Made by a program: the position numbers and the translations under genes
Source: Halichondria panicea
Taxonomy: Eukaryota > Porifera > Demospongiae > Suberitida > Halichondriidae
Assembly (NCBI RefSeq): GCF_963675165.1
Contig: NC_087389.1
Coordinates: 778,001-842,000 of the forward strand
Direction: 5' to 3'
DNA length: 64,000 bases
In this document: piece after piece, positions 1 to 11,647 of the stretch
Position numbering within the stretch: the first letter of the stretch is position 1
Layout of the letters: every line of letters begins with the position of its first letter
The notes under the pieces: model-generated
The model's input: the letters and a program-made list of their open reading frames with translations, nothing else
Database searches by the model: none
Told to the model about the DNA's origin: nothing

Positions 1-3000
1 ACAGCATGTCTCCAATGGAGAGAATGGTCTGCAGCAAGCAAATACATAGATACTTTCTTGCAGTGGTTAGACTGATCCTCTTACATACATGCATGAACCC
101 TCTGTATATATACAAGTAAATTACGTACGTCTGAGCTCATCTAGCTCACTATCTGCTCACCTCACTGAATGACACCATGTCCTCAACTCTCCCATCTGAC
201 AGATTGCTCCTGTCCACAATGTCAGCAAGCAGGTAGGCTACTACAGTCTCATCCACTACTCTAGCTCCCACCACTCCCTCCAGTGCAATGGCAGCTGTTG
301 CTGGAGGCTGGGTGGAGGATAAGGATAACATTTAGAGCCCGTGTATAGACAACAGAGAATGTTGTTTCTTACCATGGTGAGAATATTGCCCAATTCCTCA
401 TCATTTCTAATCTGTAAGAAAAACCATAAAATCATTAACAATTAATGTACTAAAACTATTATTTGAGAGACTCACCAAACCCAATACTTCCTCCAGTGTG
501 TCTCCAAGTTGCTGCAGGGCAATAAGATCATCTGCATCATCAGTTGTGGAGACATCAGGTGTGGGGGGCACTGTGGAGGGTGATGGTGTGCAGGGAGATG
601 GTGTGAGGGGTGATGGTGTGCAGGGAGATGGTGTGAGGGGTGATGGTGTGGAGGGTGATGGTGTGGAGGGAGATGGTGTGAGGGGTGATGGTGTGCAGGG
701 AGATGGTGTGAGGGGTGATGGTGTGGAGGGTGATGGTGTGGAGGGAGATGGTGTGAGGGGTGATGGTGTGCAGGGAGATGGTGTGAGGGGTGATGGTGTG
801 GAGGGTGATGGTGTGCAGGGAGATGGTGTGAGGGGTGATGGTGTGCAGGGAGATGGTGTGAGGGGTGATGGTGTGGAGGGTGATGGTGTGAGGGGTGATG
901 GTGTGGAGGGAGAGTTAGTATTTGTAACAGGCTCATCAGTACGGGGGCGAGGCTTACCGGAACGTGCACTGAGGAGAATGGCAAAGTTGGTGAGATGTGT
1001 GCACTCACACACAGTCTGTGTGAAGTTAGAGAGACCGTCATTTCTCACACAACCTTCAGTGTCCCATCTTCCATTGACTAGAGGATCGCTACTACTGCAT
1101 GTGTTTAAACCACAGATAAAGTATGCATCTCTATAGATATCACAATACCTGTTAGTTATAAATTCCCAGAACACACAAGTAGCCTCGCTGGTATCATCAT
1201 TTTCAATAAGAGCCTGCAATCAAATAATAAGACTTAGTGTTTAGATAAGATCGACTACCATGCCTAGTTTACTTGTGCATATTTGCTGTGTTTCAGTGTG
1301 ACAATGACTGGTAGACTGAGCTGAATGTTGGCTGTGTCACAGATATTGTCCCCACACAGCAGACTGGTGGAGACCACTGGAGATGCTAACACAGTGTCCC
1401 TCTCTCCCGGCAGAGTCCCGGGCAGCAGTCCACTCATGTTCCTGTAGTAGACTGAGCCCACAGTGATTGGTCCAGTTCCGTTATCCACTATCCTCACTAA
1501 CTCAGTGGGCACTTGAATAGAGCTGCCCCTCACATCAATACTAGTGAAGTATGTATCCTCATTGTCCACTCGTGTCTCCAAATGAATGACTTCTGCAATG
1601 AGTAAATAAGCTCTTAAACAGACCAAGCAATTAATAATAAGCGTGTGGGACGAGGCTACTGCATGTACTCAAGTGATTACCTTTACCATAAACCATTTAC
1701 TAAGAATGACGAAAATGTAGACATTAATTAATGTTGCTCGAGCACACATGCACATGCAATTCTAATTAACGGCTCCATGACATGTACCACATCCTCTGAA
1801 GCTTATAATGTGTATGGATTCACACTAACAAATCAATTGTGCAACTAGTTTTGTCGTCACTTATACGAAGAATTAATGCCATGGGGTACTTACCAATATT
1901 TCCTGAGTGCTGGGAATCAGTTGATGTAGTGAATCCATTGAAAGCTAGTTTCTCTATGGTAGCAATCAGAGTGCTGCCAGCGATGATACTGGGCTGTGTA
2001 TGGTGTGCAGAGAAGAGTGTGAGTGTGTGTGCTGTGCATGTAACATAACAGTATCCTGAAACTTAAAATTAAAGCGTGCACAGTTATGATCACCTCTTCA
2101 TTATTGCTCGTCTCGTTCAACAGCATATCTCCAATGGAGAGAATGGTCTGCAGCAAGGCAAATACATAGATCATTACACACTTTCTTGCAGTGGTTAGAC
2201 TGATCGATCCTCTTACATACATGCATGAACCCTCTGTATACAAGTAAATTACGTACGTCTGAGCTCATCTAGCTCACTATCTGCTCACCTCATTGAATGA
2301 CACCATGTCCTCAACTCCCCCAGCTGGCAGCCTGCTCCTGTCCACCATGTCAGCAAGCAGGTAGGCTACTACAGTCTCATCCACTACTCTAGCTCCCACT
2401 ACTCTCTCCAGTGCAATGGCAGCTGTTGCTGGAGGCTGGGTGGAGGATAAGGATAACATTTAGAGCCCGTGTATAGACAACGGAGAATGTTGTTTCTTAC
2501 CATGGTGGTAATATTTGCCAATTCCTCATCATTTCTAATCTGTAAGAGAAAACCACATTAACATATTAACGACTAAAACTATTATTTGAGAGACTTACCA
2601 AAGCCAATACTTCCTCCAGTGCGTCTCCAAGTTGCTGCTGGGGAATAAGATCATCTGCATCATCAGGTGTGGGGGGCATTGTGGGAGGTGATGGTGTGGA
2701 GGGTGATGGTGTGGAGGGTGGTGGTGTGGAGGGTGATGGTGTGGAGGGTGGTGGTGTGGATGGTGGTGGTGTGGGGGGCATTGTGGGGGGTGATGGTGTG
2801 GAGGGTGGGTTAGTCTCTGTATTAGGCTCATCAGTAATGGGACGAGGAATACCCAACTGAACACCAATGTCCAAGGAAGCAGTGCGAATGATTCTACTGG
2901 ATATGGTCCCTTGGCCTCCACCACAACCTGTGGTGTTACATACTGACCCCATTAGGAGAGAGTTGTCACCAACATAGTCAGCACCACAGAAATCACTGAT

Positions 3001-4404
3001 CATTCCATTCCTGATGTCCTCCATCCAGTATTCAGGACTGCATGAAATTATACCAGCATTGAAAGAAAGCTCATGCATGCACAAATTACTTACTTTAACT
3101 CTGTCTGATTGTCAAAGTTGTCTTTTATCAGAGTTTTATTGTATGTTTCATTAACATGTAATACCACAGTGACATTATCCAGTGTCCATAGGTCTCGCCA
3201 GTTATTTGGATTAGTAGTTGGAAGCCGGGAAATTGATGCAGCTGTTTGCATCCACCTCAACTGTGCTTCACTGGTCAGGAAAGACCCACACACAGATACT
3301 AGCAGCTGGTTAACTTCACCATCAGTTATCGTGTCATTCAAAGTGTAGCCTCTAATAGTCACAACCTGATCATTCAGGTGCCCAATAAGAAAGTTGGAAT
3401 TCCGATTCCGATTATCCGGTAAATTGGGACTTATGTATTGTAAAGGAATCCAATCTCTACCAATTCTAATGGCCAACTCAACCCCTTCATCAAATGACGA
3501 AGGTCCTATACAACTGTCTCTCTCCAGTAGGTCAAGATTGAAGTCAATATCCCTGCAAACATGCAAACAAAGAAAGGAATAAAATATTGCATATATCAAC
3601 TGAGCCACTTACAATCGAGGGTAAGCAGCAGTACAATCTTCTGTTGGAGCTGCCACTCCAGGGTCAATCAGACTGTTGCTACCATTGACTTGGTTACATT
3701 GTATAGTGGTGTTCCCTAGGCCTAGCAGATCTGCAGCAGTTACTATGCCTCGAGGTACACTGGCACTTCCACCACAGAACAACCTGACTTCATCCATGGA
3801 AATCATCCCTATCACAGAAGATGACTGTTCATCACACTCTTCAGTTATGTCGATTGTCTTGGACTTGTTTCCTGAATCCATGATTGTATTCACAGTGAAG
3901 TTGCTCAGCCCCCAGCAGTTGCAGCTACCTCCACCATGCTCTGATTGGAGCACTCGGAACTGTATGAACTCATTCACATCAGCTCCTGGATCTATTTCAC
4001 CAATAGTTAGTGTTTGTGATCTGTCACCTTCATCTGCAGATCAGAAAGACAGTATCCCTTTATACGTGCACTCCCTAAACGTTGTCCACTAGTCCTATGT
4101 TAGACATGCTGACTACAAATTACCTACCTAACGTAACATTCCCTGCACTGATCCATTCTCCAGGATTGAAGTTTTGTCCTGTGAGGAGCCTGAACTCCAC
4201 TCTGATCTGAGTCCCATCTTCAGTGAGTCCTGTCAGACATTCTGAGGTGTAGGTGGAGAACAGCATGAACTGCACATGTACAGTCACAGTATCTCCAGTC
4301 ACTGCATCCCCAGGTGTCTGTCTCGACTCTCTGGGTAATGAACTGGATATAGCACTAGACCAGAACAATAGGACAGTCACTAGAATACAGCTCTGTGTCG
4401 CCAT
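1..4404 (-). CDS. GAIN/GPS-domain adhesion protein, 5' part (partial)
   Basis: Multi-exon gene running leftwards and leaving the window at base 1. Exon 1 (4404-4128) begins with a signal peptide ([18 protein letters not shown]). Exons near 4033-3613, 3552-3094 and 3040-2600 encode a Cys- and Asn-glycosylation-rich ectodomain; the stretch at 3550-3440 faintly resembles a reelin-type subrepeat (weak). A Thr/Ser/Pro linker (about 2820-2660) follows, then a GAIN-like region ending in a clear GPS at 1180-965: CVFWEF, W-x-TEGC, then [12 protein letters not shown] with the HL/T self-cleavage tripeptide. Instead of a seven-helix domain, the GPS is followed by a second TPSP linker (about 950-550) and the start of a second GAIN-like region (530-1) almost identical to the first. 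GAIN/GPS units cleave adhesion GPCRs and polycystins. Whether a 7TM domain follows cannot be seen. Confidence 0.75.
548..910 (-). repeat. 15-bp coding minisatellite (TPSP-S/L/C pentapeptide)
   Basis: About two dozen head-to-tail 15-bp units on the minus strand encode the pentapeptide TPSP followed by Ser, Leu or Cys, forming the linker between the GPS and the second GAIN-like region. A shorter related Thr/Ser/Pro linker lies at about 2660-2820. The period is a multiple of three, so copy number can change without breaking the frame. A mucin-like O-glycosylated stalk is likely. Confidence 0.9.
2110..2900. repeat. segmental duplication of 1-960, exons plus introns
   Basis: This segment matches bases 1-960 in order and orientation, including intron sequence: for example the intron text starting acagcatatctccaatgg at 2120 against acagcatgtctccaatgg at 1, and the exon beginning [18 protein letters not shown] in both. 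The linker exons also match but differ in repeat number. The duplicated unit carries TPSP linker plus the N-terminal part of a GAIN region. Intron identity points to a recent event. Confidence 0.85.
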
Positions 4405-5028
4405 TATCAGTGGTCAGTATGGTTTTGGTAATTTTATTCATGGCCAATTTCCTTGCATGAGCAGGAAACACATCAAAGTGTGGGTATGTTGTGTTATTAG
4501 ATGCCCTATACATTTACAAGATTGCCATGCACAAAGTAGTTCTATATACAGCTGAAAATGCATGGGTCTAATACAAGTCAGTCACAAAAGTCACCCTCAT
4601 ACATTAGTGAGATTCCACTGTGTTCAATGATGTTCTAATCTTCAACGGCAAATTTCTTGTTTTCTTCCTGGATTTCACGTTTTTAGATTTGGTTAATTAA
4701 TAGCGTTAGACATTCCACAGATGTTTGATGAGCCGCTTGCCAGTGATGAAGAGTTTGAAATAATGTAGATTCTATTTATACATACCTGAAGTGTTGACTG
4801 GTCTCTAAATAATCAATTCATGCACTCCAGTCCATCATAAAAGCAATCAGGAGTATGTGAATACCCTTTCATGTGTACTCCTGAAGCAATACAAAGGAGC
4901 GGCTTTAATCGAGGCTAACCCTGATTGCACATGCGCCAACATTCTGCAGCCCCTCCCCATACTTCTCAGGCAGTCGGCAGTCTGCAGAATGACAAGCCAC
5001 GCCCATTCATAGGGCAGAGACAAAAAAA
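4405..5028. other. intergenic, divergent promoter region
   Basis: Between the start of the GAIN/GPS gene (leftwards) and ALG11 (rightwards). AT-rich, no repeat or RNA gene recognised. Both promoters must lie here, but I see no specific motif that I can defend. Confidence 0.5.
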
Positions 5029-6570
5029 ATGGTTGCCCAATCCAGAGCCATGGGAGAGACTGAAAATGACCGTAATGCTGCTCCCACGGTGTTCCCAGAG
5101 CCAGTTATACAGACTACACAAGAAGAAGCACCCTCCTATCAGACAGCATGGCTCCTGCTCTACTCTCTCATCATTGCACTGTCTATCTTCCTTCTGATGA
5201 TCGTCATCGTAAAACTGATCTCTGTGTGGAACACCAGGAAGAACTTCAAGAAATGGCAATTCAACTTGTTATCGCATCCGCCTGTAGTGGTTGGATTTTT
5301 CCATCCATATTGCAATGCTGGTGGAGGTGGCGAAAGAGTACTGTGGCAAAGCATCCGAGCTCTCCAATCTCGGTACAACTTTATACGCTGCATCGTCTAC
5401 ACTGGAGATCGTGCCAATAAAGAATCCATTTTTAGCAAAGTTAAAAACAGGTTTGGAATTGATCTTGCGAGAGGTGCGATAGAATTTGTCTACTTAAAAC
5501 GTCGTGGTTGTGTGGAAGCTGAAAAATGGCCGCGGTTTACTCTCCTTGGTCAAAGCATTGGCTCATTTTTTCTCGGTCTTGAAGGATTTTTGAACTTTGT
5601 ACCAGATGTGTATATTGACACAATGGGATATGCATTCACTCTGCCTCTGTTTCGCTGGATTGGACGATGCAAAACAGCCAGCTATGTTCACTATCCTGTC
5701 ATCAGTCAGGACATGCTCCAAGTTGTGCAAAATAGGGAAAATACTTTCAACAATGCAAGGTGGATTAGTCGAAGTCGCTTCCTCACCAAGTGCAAGCTTT
5801 ATTACTATCGATTGTTTGCTAAATTTTACGGTTTTGTTGGTCGTCGTAGCAATGTTGTCATGGTGAATTCCACATGGACCCATCGACATATCTCAAAGCT
5901 GTGGGGCTGTGGACGTCTCTTCATTGTGTACCCGCCCTGTGACACCAGTACCTTCCAACAGCTCCCCATTGCTCGCTCTGGAAAACACTTCACCATCATC
6001 TCAATTGGACAATTTCGACCCGAGAAAAAACATGAAGTACAGTTGGAAGTCTTGAAAGAATTTTTATCGTATGTTAGACCTGAAATTCGTAAAAATGTCA
6101 AACTTGTGCTGGTGGGTGGTTGTCGGAATTCAGAAGATGACGCTCGAGTGACGATTCTTAAGAATTTGGCTAAATCGCTACACATCGACAAGAACGTCAG
6201 ATTTGAACTGAATATTCCTTTTCAGGATCTTCAAAATGAACTTAAAAATGCGAAGGTTGCTCTCCACACTATGGAAAATGAACACTTTGGCATTGTACTC
6301 CCGGAGTGTATGGCTGCTGGCTGTGTGATGGTGGCCCACAACTCAGGCGGACCTAAGGACGACATCGTCGTGGATTGGCAGGGGAACAAAGTGGGCTACT
6401 TGGCAGATGATAAGGAAAACATGGCCTCTTGTCTTGTTGAAGTGCTCAATTCCTCGGATATGGACCGCCGGACGATGGCGGAAGCAGCACGTGCTTCTGT
6501 TGATGCTAAGTTCTCAGTGAGTGTGTTTGAAGCCTCTTTCCTTAGGGCAACAGAAGATCTGTTTGGTTAA
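5029..6570 (+). CDS. ALG11: ALG11 GDP-Man:Man3GlcNAc2-PP-dolichol alpha-1,2-mannosyltransferase
   Basis: A 513-residue single-exon frame, close to the usual animal ALG11 length (about 490). The enzyme adds the fourth and fifth mannoses to the dolichol-linked oligosaccharide on the cytosolic ER face. Visible landmarks: N-terminal membrane helix near residues 45-70 (LLLYSLIIALSIFLLMIVIV); the family signature FFHPYCNAGGGGERVLW at about 88-104; VNSTWTHRHI near 280; the GT4 phosphate-binding region ISIGQFRPEKKHEVQ near 330; and the donor-site EX7E region HTMENEHFGIVLPECMAAG near 417-435. The start at 5029 is the first ATG of the frame. The absence of introns contrasts with most neighbours and could mean old retroposition or intron loss. 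Confidence 0.95.
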   Translation: MVAQSRAMGETENDRNAAPTVFPEPVIQTTQEEAPSYQTAWLLLYSLIIALSIFLLMIVIVKLISVWNTRKNFKKWQFNLLSHPPVVVGFFHPYCNAGGGGERVLWQSIRALQSRYNFIRCIVYTGDRANKESIFSKVKNRFGIDLARGAIEFVYLKRRGCVEAEKWPRFTLLGQSIGSFFLGLEGFLNFVPDVYIDTMGYAFTLPLFRWIGRCKTASYVHYPVISQDMLQVVQNRENTFNNARWISRSRFLTKCKLYYYRLFAKFYGFVGRRSNVVMVNSTWTHRHISKLWGCGRLFIVYPPCDTSTFQQLPIARSGKHFTIISIGQFRPEKKHEVQLEVLKEFLSYVRPEIRKNVKLVLVGGCRNSEDDARVTILKNLAKSLHIDKNVRFELNIPFQDLQNELKNAKVALHTMENEHFGIVLPECMAAGCVMVAHNSGGPKDDIVVDWQGNKVGYLADDKENMASCLVEVLNSSDMDRRTMAEAARASVDAKFSVSVFEASFLRATEDLFG

Positions 6571-6921
6571 CTATTTGCCTTGTACTATTCATACATCACT
6601 GCAAATTTTGTTATTACCCATGCATTTGATTATTCTATAATTATGTCACATAATTGTATTATGTGCCAAGAGGATTTTGTACACAAGTAGTTTTTTTTGT
6701 ACTATTTCATATGTTCGTTGCTACTATTATTAATTATTTTTGTCTCCGCTTTTTTGTTTTGTACTTTGGATACTAAAACGTACGTACCTCACATTTCATG
6801 CATGTACACAATCACTGATTTTCGTGCACACTCTTTTCTTTATGCATAAATTCTTGCACAAAAAACATTATAATTATAAAAATCCTTTGATGATAATTTC
6901 TTGAAAAAAAAATGACTGTTT
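6571..6921. other. intergenic, convergent 3' ends
   Basis: About 350 bp of AT-rich sequence between the stop codons of ALG11 (plus) and the phosphatase gene (minus). It holds several poly-T and TATAATTATA-like words and should contain both polyadenylation sites. Nothing else is recognised. Confidence 0.5.
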
Positions 6922-7593
6922 CTATAAAGTAATGGATTTCAAAAAAGATTTACACGCTCTCTCACAAATTAAATATGTTGTTTCAAAGTCTTCATTATTA
7001 ACAGAATAGTATGGATCTTCAATAATGTTGCTATCGTGAACAGAGTCAAATGTTCCTAGTAGAATGAGATCATCTCTAGACAATCTTGTTGGTCCCATCT
7101 CAAGAGTGTCTTTTATGTTCTTGTCATCAAATACAACAATGTGCTCGAACTGTTCAAAGTCCTCGTCCACCAGAACCCTGGCTTTGTGATCTGAGTCCAG
7201 TCCATGAACCCTGTACACATAAATGAGTATTATAACAACTAATTCTATACATGTAGAAGAAATAAAACCTTTATTAAAATCGGCACATTATGTTTTTACT
7301 CGCTCGTTTAGAGTTCCTTAGCGCTCAGATTTAGATCCTTATATAATAACAAATCAAGAGGTATATTCCATTGCTTACCTGAGTGTGTGCAGAGCTCTTG
7401 GGTCAGGTAGCTCCCCGATGTTCCATTCACCAGTCCCTGCACTGTCCACCCTCCAGCTCTCACTGACTCCTCTCTCCTTGAGTAGGTGCTTGAAGATAGC
7501 CTCTGCTGTTGGGGACCGACAGATGTTGCCCCAGCATACGAACAGAACCGAGCACATTGCTTCCTTGGGGCAGATGGTTGTTTCTTTAGCCAT
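6922..7593 (-). CDS. ACP1: low-molecular-weight protein tyrosine phosphatase
   Basis: Two exons, about 7593-7381 and 7211-6922, joined in phase (AG|G = Arg). Exon 1 has the catalytic P-loop VCWGNICRS, matching C-x-G-N-x-C-R-S with nucleophile Cys and phosphate-binding Arg. Exon 2 has the general-acid loop IEDPYY. Total about 165 residues, near the usual 155-160. The start MAKETTIC (7593) fits the family; an upstream in-frame ATG at 7608 would add five residues. It is a cytosolic phosphatase acting on phosphotyrosine proteins and small acyl or aryl phosphates. The trp in the P-loop (CWGN rather than CLGN) is a tolerated variable position. Confidence 0.93.
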
Positions 7594-7962
7594 TGTTAAT
7601 GTTTGCAATAAAGTGGGTGTATCCAGTTGTCACATGACTGGAATAGTAGAGAGAAGATAGCCAGGCTAAGCTAGCTAGTTGCACTGACTGCAAGCGAGGT
7701 GCCCATATATAAGACATCAAGGAGAAGGGGAGAAGGACTGTATCTAGTGAACAAGTGTGTATAGTCCTGGTGATTAGTGTACGTGTAGATCTAGCATGCA
7801 AATTTGAACTTTGATATTATTTTAATAGCCAGCACACATTAATTTGTTCATGACATTATTGCTAGCATGCATGTACTACTATACTAGCTCAGAGTAGCTG
7901 CATTGTCTGCCTTCATTCACTGGACTGGTTGTGTTCCACACACAGGTGTACTGGGAGACACA
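7594..7962. promoter_or_regulatory. divergent promoter region, ACP1-like / SUV39H-A
   Basis: About 370 bp separate two divergent start codons, so this interval should carry both promoters. AT-rich; no specific binding motif that I can defend. Confidence 0.4.
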
Positions 7963-10900
7963 ATGTCGTGCAGTGATGTCTACAGAGCAGCTGACAGCAA
8001 TGGATGTGAGCTGCTCATGTTTTCATTACTGATGTTTTAATGTTGTATTAACGAGACCCCCCATATTGTGCCTCCTGTTTGTGTTGATACCCCCCACATT
8101 GCTCGTCAGCTTGTGTTGATACCCCCCACATTGCTCGTCAGCTTGTGTTGATACCCCCCACATTGCTCGTTAGTTTGTGTTGATACCCCCCACACACTGT
8201 CCCCCTTGTAGACGCTGCTGCCTGTATTGTAGAGATCCCTTTACCTGAAGATTATCATCAGACGGTGTTGAACTCTCCTCAACCACAACCACCACGCACT
8301 GATGACAACGATCTCACCAGGACACTGAAGCCTCGCAAGCCCAAGAAGCGGAAGTCTGCCAGAATGCGAACTCGAACTCGGACCAGAGCCACTCGCAAAG
8401 AATCAAAGAGTGCTGCACCTGTTGTGGTCAGTTCCTACGAGGTGGAGGACATCTTGGGACACAGGCTCGTGAGTTAAGGTCTATTGTAGCCACCCTCTCT
8501 AGTCTGAGTGTAGTGTGGTGCCCTCTCCAGAGCCTTGGGTTTAACCACTGTTACCACTTTATTGCTTGATGACCTCTTTGTGGATGTGAAATAATTACTG
8601 TGCTTGCTTGCTATTATAACATTAATTTGCTAATAATACCATTGCCACATCACATGAAATACATGTAATATAATTATAACGTTCACTGGTAAGTAATCAC
8701 GTTGGTTGATGCTTGTCCCCTCATACACAGACATTGAACAATGGTACTCCAGAGTTCTTACTTAGTTGGAAGGGATATCCGGACTCTGAGAATTCCTGGG
8801 AACCTCCAGACAATCTCGATGGGTGCTCAGATATTCTGTATTCGTATATTGTGGACAAAATCCTTCTAGTGTCTGGTAACCTACCTCACACAACTTTGTT
8901 CACCGACCTCTTACCTGAGAAGTTGAAGAACATGGCTCTGAAAACATTGACTGATAAGCAGTGCCCAGCTAAGAAAAAAAGGTTCAGGAATGAACGAAAA
9001 ACCTCAGAGGTTGGTTAGACTATACAAGAGCTTATAACGGGGAGCTGGCGCATGTTTGCTTTTACATGGAGGACTTAATGTTGGTTGTATAGGAGGATGT
9101 GGTGAATACTTAGTGGTGAGAGATGTAGGGTCCTAGGGTTTCATACTGGATTTTCATACTGGATTTGTGGGAAATGTTCTTTGTCTGGGGTTAGAGTTAG
9201 GACAGAGAACGTTTTATATCTGAGGCGCACAGTTTGTGGGCATGTTGTAAAAGAAGGAATGCAGAATGGAACAGAATATGAAACAACAAAAGAAAGCATG
9301 CCCAACCATTTTTCTAGGGGCTGCCTGTCCCCCTCTGTATGAAAGGCATTAATTTATTGAATACTATAATATATATTTCTCCAGGCACTCCCTGAAAAAG
9401 CCACCACCAATGGCTTCACCAAGAAGAAGAGACCACCACGATTATGTGAGCAGGAAAATGCGCTGCAAGAGCACTGCGCTACAAGATCATCACACAAACG
9501 CTCCGTGTATGTCAATGGGATTGTGACCCCTCCTAAGTCACAGCTGACTCTCCCTCCATCGCCTATTTCCTCTCCAATCTCCTCGGAATCCCATCTTGTG
9601 CGATTCAGCTCTACCTCGTCTATAAGTGATGCTGGTGGGGTGTCTTTTCATCTTCGACTCACCCCCTCCCCACAGCATGATAGTGAACTGCCTTCTCCAC
9701 AACCTGACAGACTTATGTTTGACCTGGATCCACCGATCACCCCACCCTCACCCAGTGCATGCATTTCGAGGCATATTTTACACAAGCAGACAGTTGTTCA
9801 AACCCCTGGGCCTTTGCCACGAGCTAAACGCAAGATTTTGTGTTTGAATACATTACCCACCAAAGCAGCCAAGCCCTCTCCTGTTTCCCCTCAGCGCCCA
9901 CTACAGACACACAACTGTGAACTGCCTATGCTGGAGAAGGTGACTAAGAGCAACGGTGTGCACCAAACGACAGATGTTGTCTTAAACAACCCATTGGAAA
10001 ATGGTGTGGAACACTCCATATCTGAAGAGTCCCTTCTTCCCAGAGTTGGCAGAATACCTGAGCGTGCAGGCTCCCTGCTCTACAAAGAACTGTTACTCAA
10101 CTGGCAACATAAGCTCAACAAGCAAAGAGATGGCACCGACGAAATTATCATCGTAGAGAACATTGTCGACCGAGTACCTCCACCGGTGAACTTTACCTAT
10201 ATCTCTTCTAATCGCTATGCACCTGGTGTTCCTGACCCTTCCACTCCCGAGGTATCCAGCTCTCTCTGTGGCTGTGAGTGTTATTCTCTGGGGAAGAAAT
10301 GTGGCACGAAATCAGCTTCCTTCTGTTGTCCTTCGATGGCCTGTGTTGCGTTTGCCTATACCAGAGCTGGAAAGGTACAAGTCCAGCCTGGAACTCCAAT
10401 CTACGAGTGCAACTCTAAATGTTCCTGCCCCCCAGATTGTGTTAATAAAGTTGTACAACACGGTCGAAAGATACCACTGTGTATCTTCCGAACCCCCAAC
10501 CTTAGAGGCTGGGGTGTGCGATCCATGCAGCCCATCAGAGCACACTCGTTTGTCACAGAGTACGTTGGGGAGGTGATCACCAGCGAAGAAGCTGAAAAGA
10601 GAGGTCATTTGTATGATGAGCAGGGAGCCACTTATTTGTTTGACCTGGACTTTGATGATGATAACTCAGAGTTCACCATCGACGCAGCCAAGGAGGGTAA
10701 CATCTCACACTTCTTCAATCACTCGGTATGTATATGGTAGCAGACTGGCACTATAGTTATAAGAGTCCCCACATGATATTGTGTGTTGATGTGTGTATTG
10801 GAGGCGTACACATTACACATTGAGCATTGTATGTGTACAGTGATGTATAATTATTGTGGCCTGTGCATGAATTACTGGTTTGTTTTACTCGCCCCTTCTG

Positions 10901-11218
10901 TTTATAGATGTGTTGAATATGCTGTAAATATCTATGTACTGACCCATACCCCCTCCCCCCCCCCCCACACACACACACACACCCCACACACAGTGTCAAC
11001 CCAATTTGGTGGTCTACTCAGTCTGGATCGAGTGTCTGGATAAGCGTTTGCCGAGGATTGCATTCTTCACCACGCGAAACATCTCCAGTGGCGAAGAGTT
11101 GACCTTTGACTATCATATGAACCACAACCAATCTAGTACTGCATCTCCAGGGAGGCACAAGAAGACACGCATGAAATGTCTGTGTGAGGCAGACAAGTGT
11201 TTGGGTTATTACTACTGA
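7963..11218 (+). CDS. SUV39H1: SUV39H histone H3K9 methyltransferase, copy A (with chromodomain)
   Basis: Five exons fit in phase: 7963-8005, 8212-8468, 8731-9009, 9385-10725, 10994-11218, giving about 714 residues. Exon 2 has a basic region then SSYEVEDILGHRL, and exon 3 continues TLNNGTPEFLLSWKGYPDSE, together a chromodomain with the aromatic Y...W..Y cage. A long Ser/Pro region follows. The pre-SET zinc cluster begins CGCECYSLGKKC and continues YECNSKCSCPPDC. The SET core shows GWGVRS, FVTEYVGEVI, GATYLFDLD and NISHFFNHS|CQPNL, then ELTFDYHM and post-SET MKCLCEADKCLGYYY. It trimethylates H3K9 in heterochromatin; the chromodomain reads the same mark. Longer than human SUV39H1 (412) because of the disordered middle. 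SUV39H1 versus SUV39H2 cannot be told apart in a sponge. Confidence 0.93.
8060..8190. repeat. about 31-bp tandem repeat in SUV39H-A intron 1
   Basis: Three to four head-to-tail units built on tgtgttgataccccccacat followed by tgctcgtcagct. Non-coding minisatellite. Confidence 0.85.
10958..10993. repeat. C-tract and CA microsatellite at SUV39H-A intron 4 acceptor
   Basis: A run of Cs followed by (CA)n ends directly at the acceptor AG before exon 5. The copy B intron has the same feature in longer form at about 13188-13285, so it predates or was shared after the duplication. Confidence 0.8.
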
Positions 11219-11647
11219 ACTATCTCATTCTGAGCAAAACTCTTTAGCTGATTACGCAGGTATCTTTAACTATGTTCATTTGTTACTAAACCCTGTTACT
11301 GATGAATGTGTCCATTATTACTATGATATGATGATGATATATGTTTCTATCATGTTGTTATGTATCTTCATGTTAAATACTGCATGCTGCAATCATCCTA
11401 TACTTTAATTTCACTTGTTGATGTTCTAGGATTATGGTTGGGGAAGAGAGTCGGGAATTTTTAAACAGCTTCAGCTTGATCCATAGATATATGCAATTTG
11501 ATGGTAATTACACAAGTATAAATTATACTTGTATGAGGAGGCTGCTCAGATCTCATGTAGATCTTCTGTATATGATATGATTACCATGGACAAAGTACAT
11601 GTATCTGGTGACCTCATCTTAGTACAGTGCAAGTGCAAGTGCTAGTG
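11219..11647. other. intergenic between SUV39H copies
   Basis: About 430 bp between the stop of copy A and the proposed short first exon of copy B. No chromodomain-coding sequence is visible in any frame. It must hold the copy A 3' end and copy B promoter. Confidence 0.5.

Noticed and set aside
498-1136. Long plus-strand frame rich in GDGV repeats opposite the TPSP linker
   Set aside because: Shadow of the 15-bp repeat; the minus frame carries the GPS and correct splice context.
3440-3550. Firm assignment of a reelin domain to the GAIN gene ectodomain
   Set aside because: Only a loose pattern of residues; kept as a weak suggestion in the gene entry.
4925-5197. Frame upstream of and overlapping the ALG11 start
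   Set aside because: Out of frame with ALG11 and without family features; ALG11 has a good start and full length on its own.
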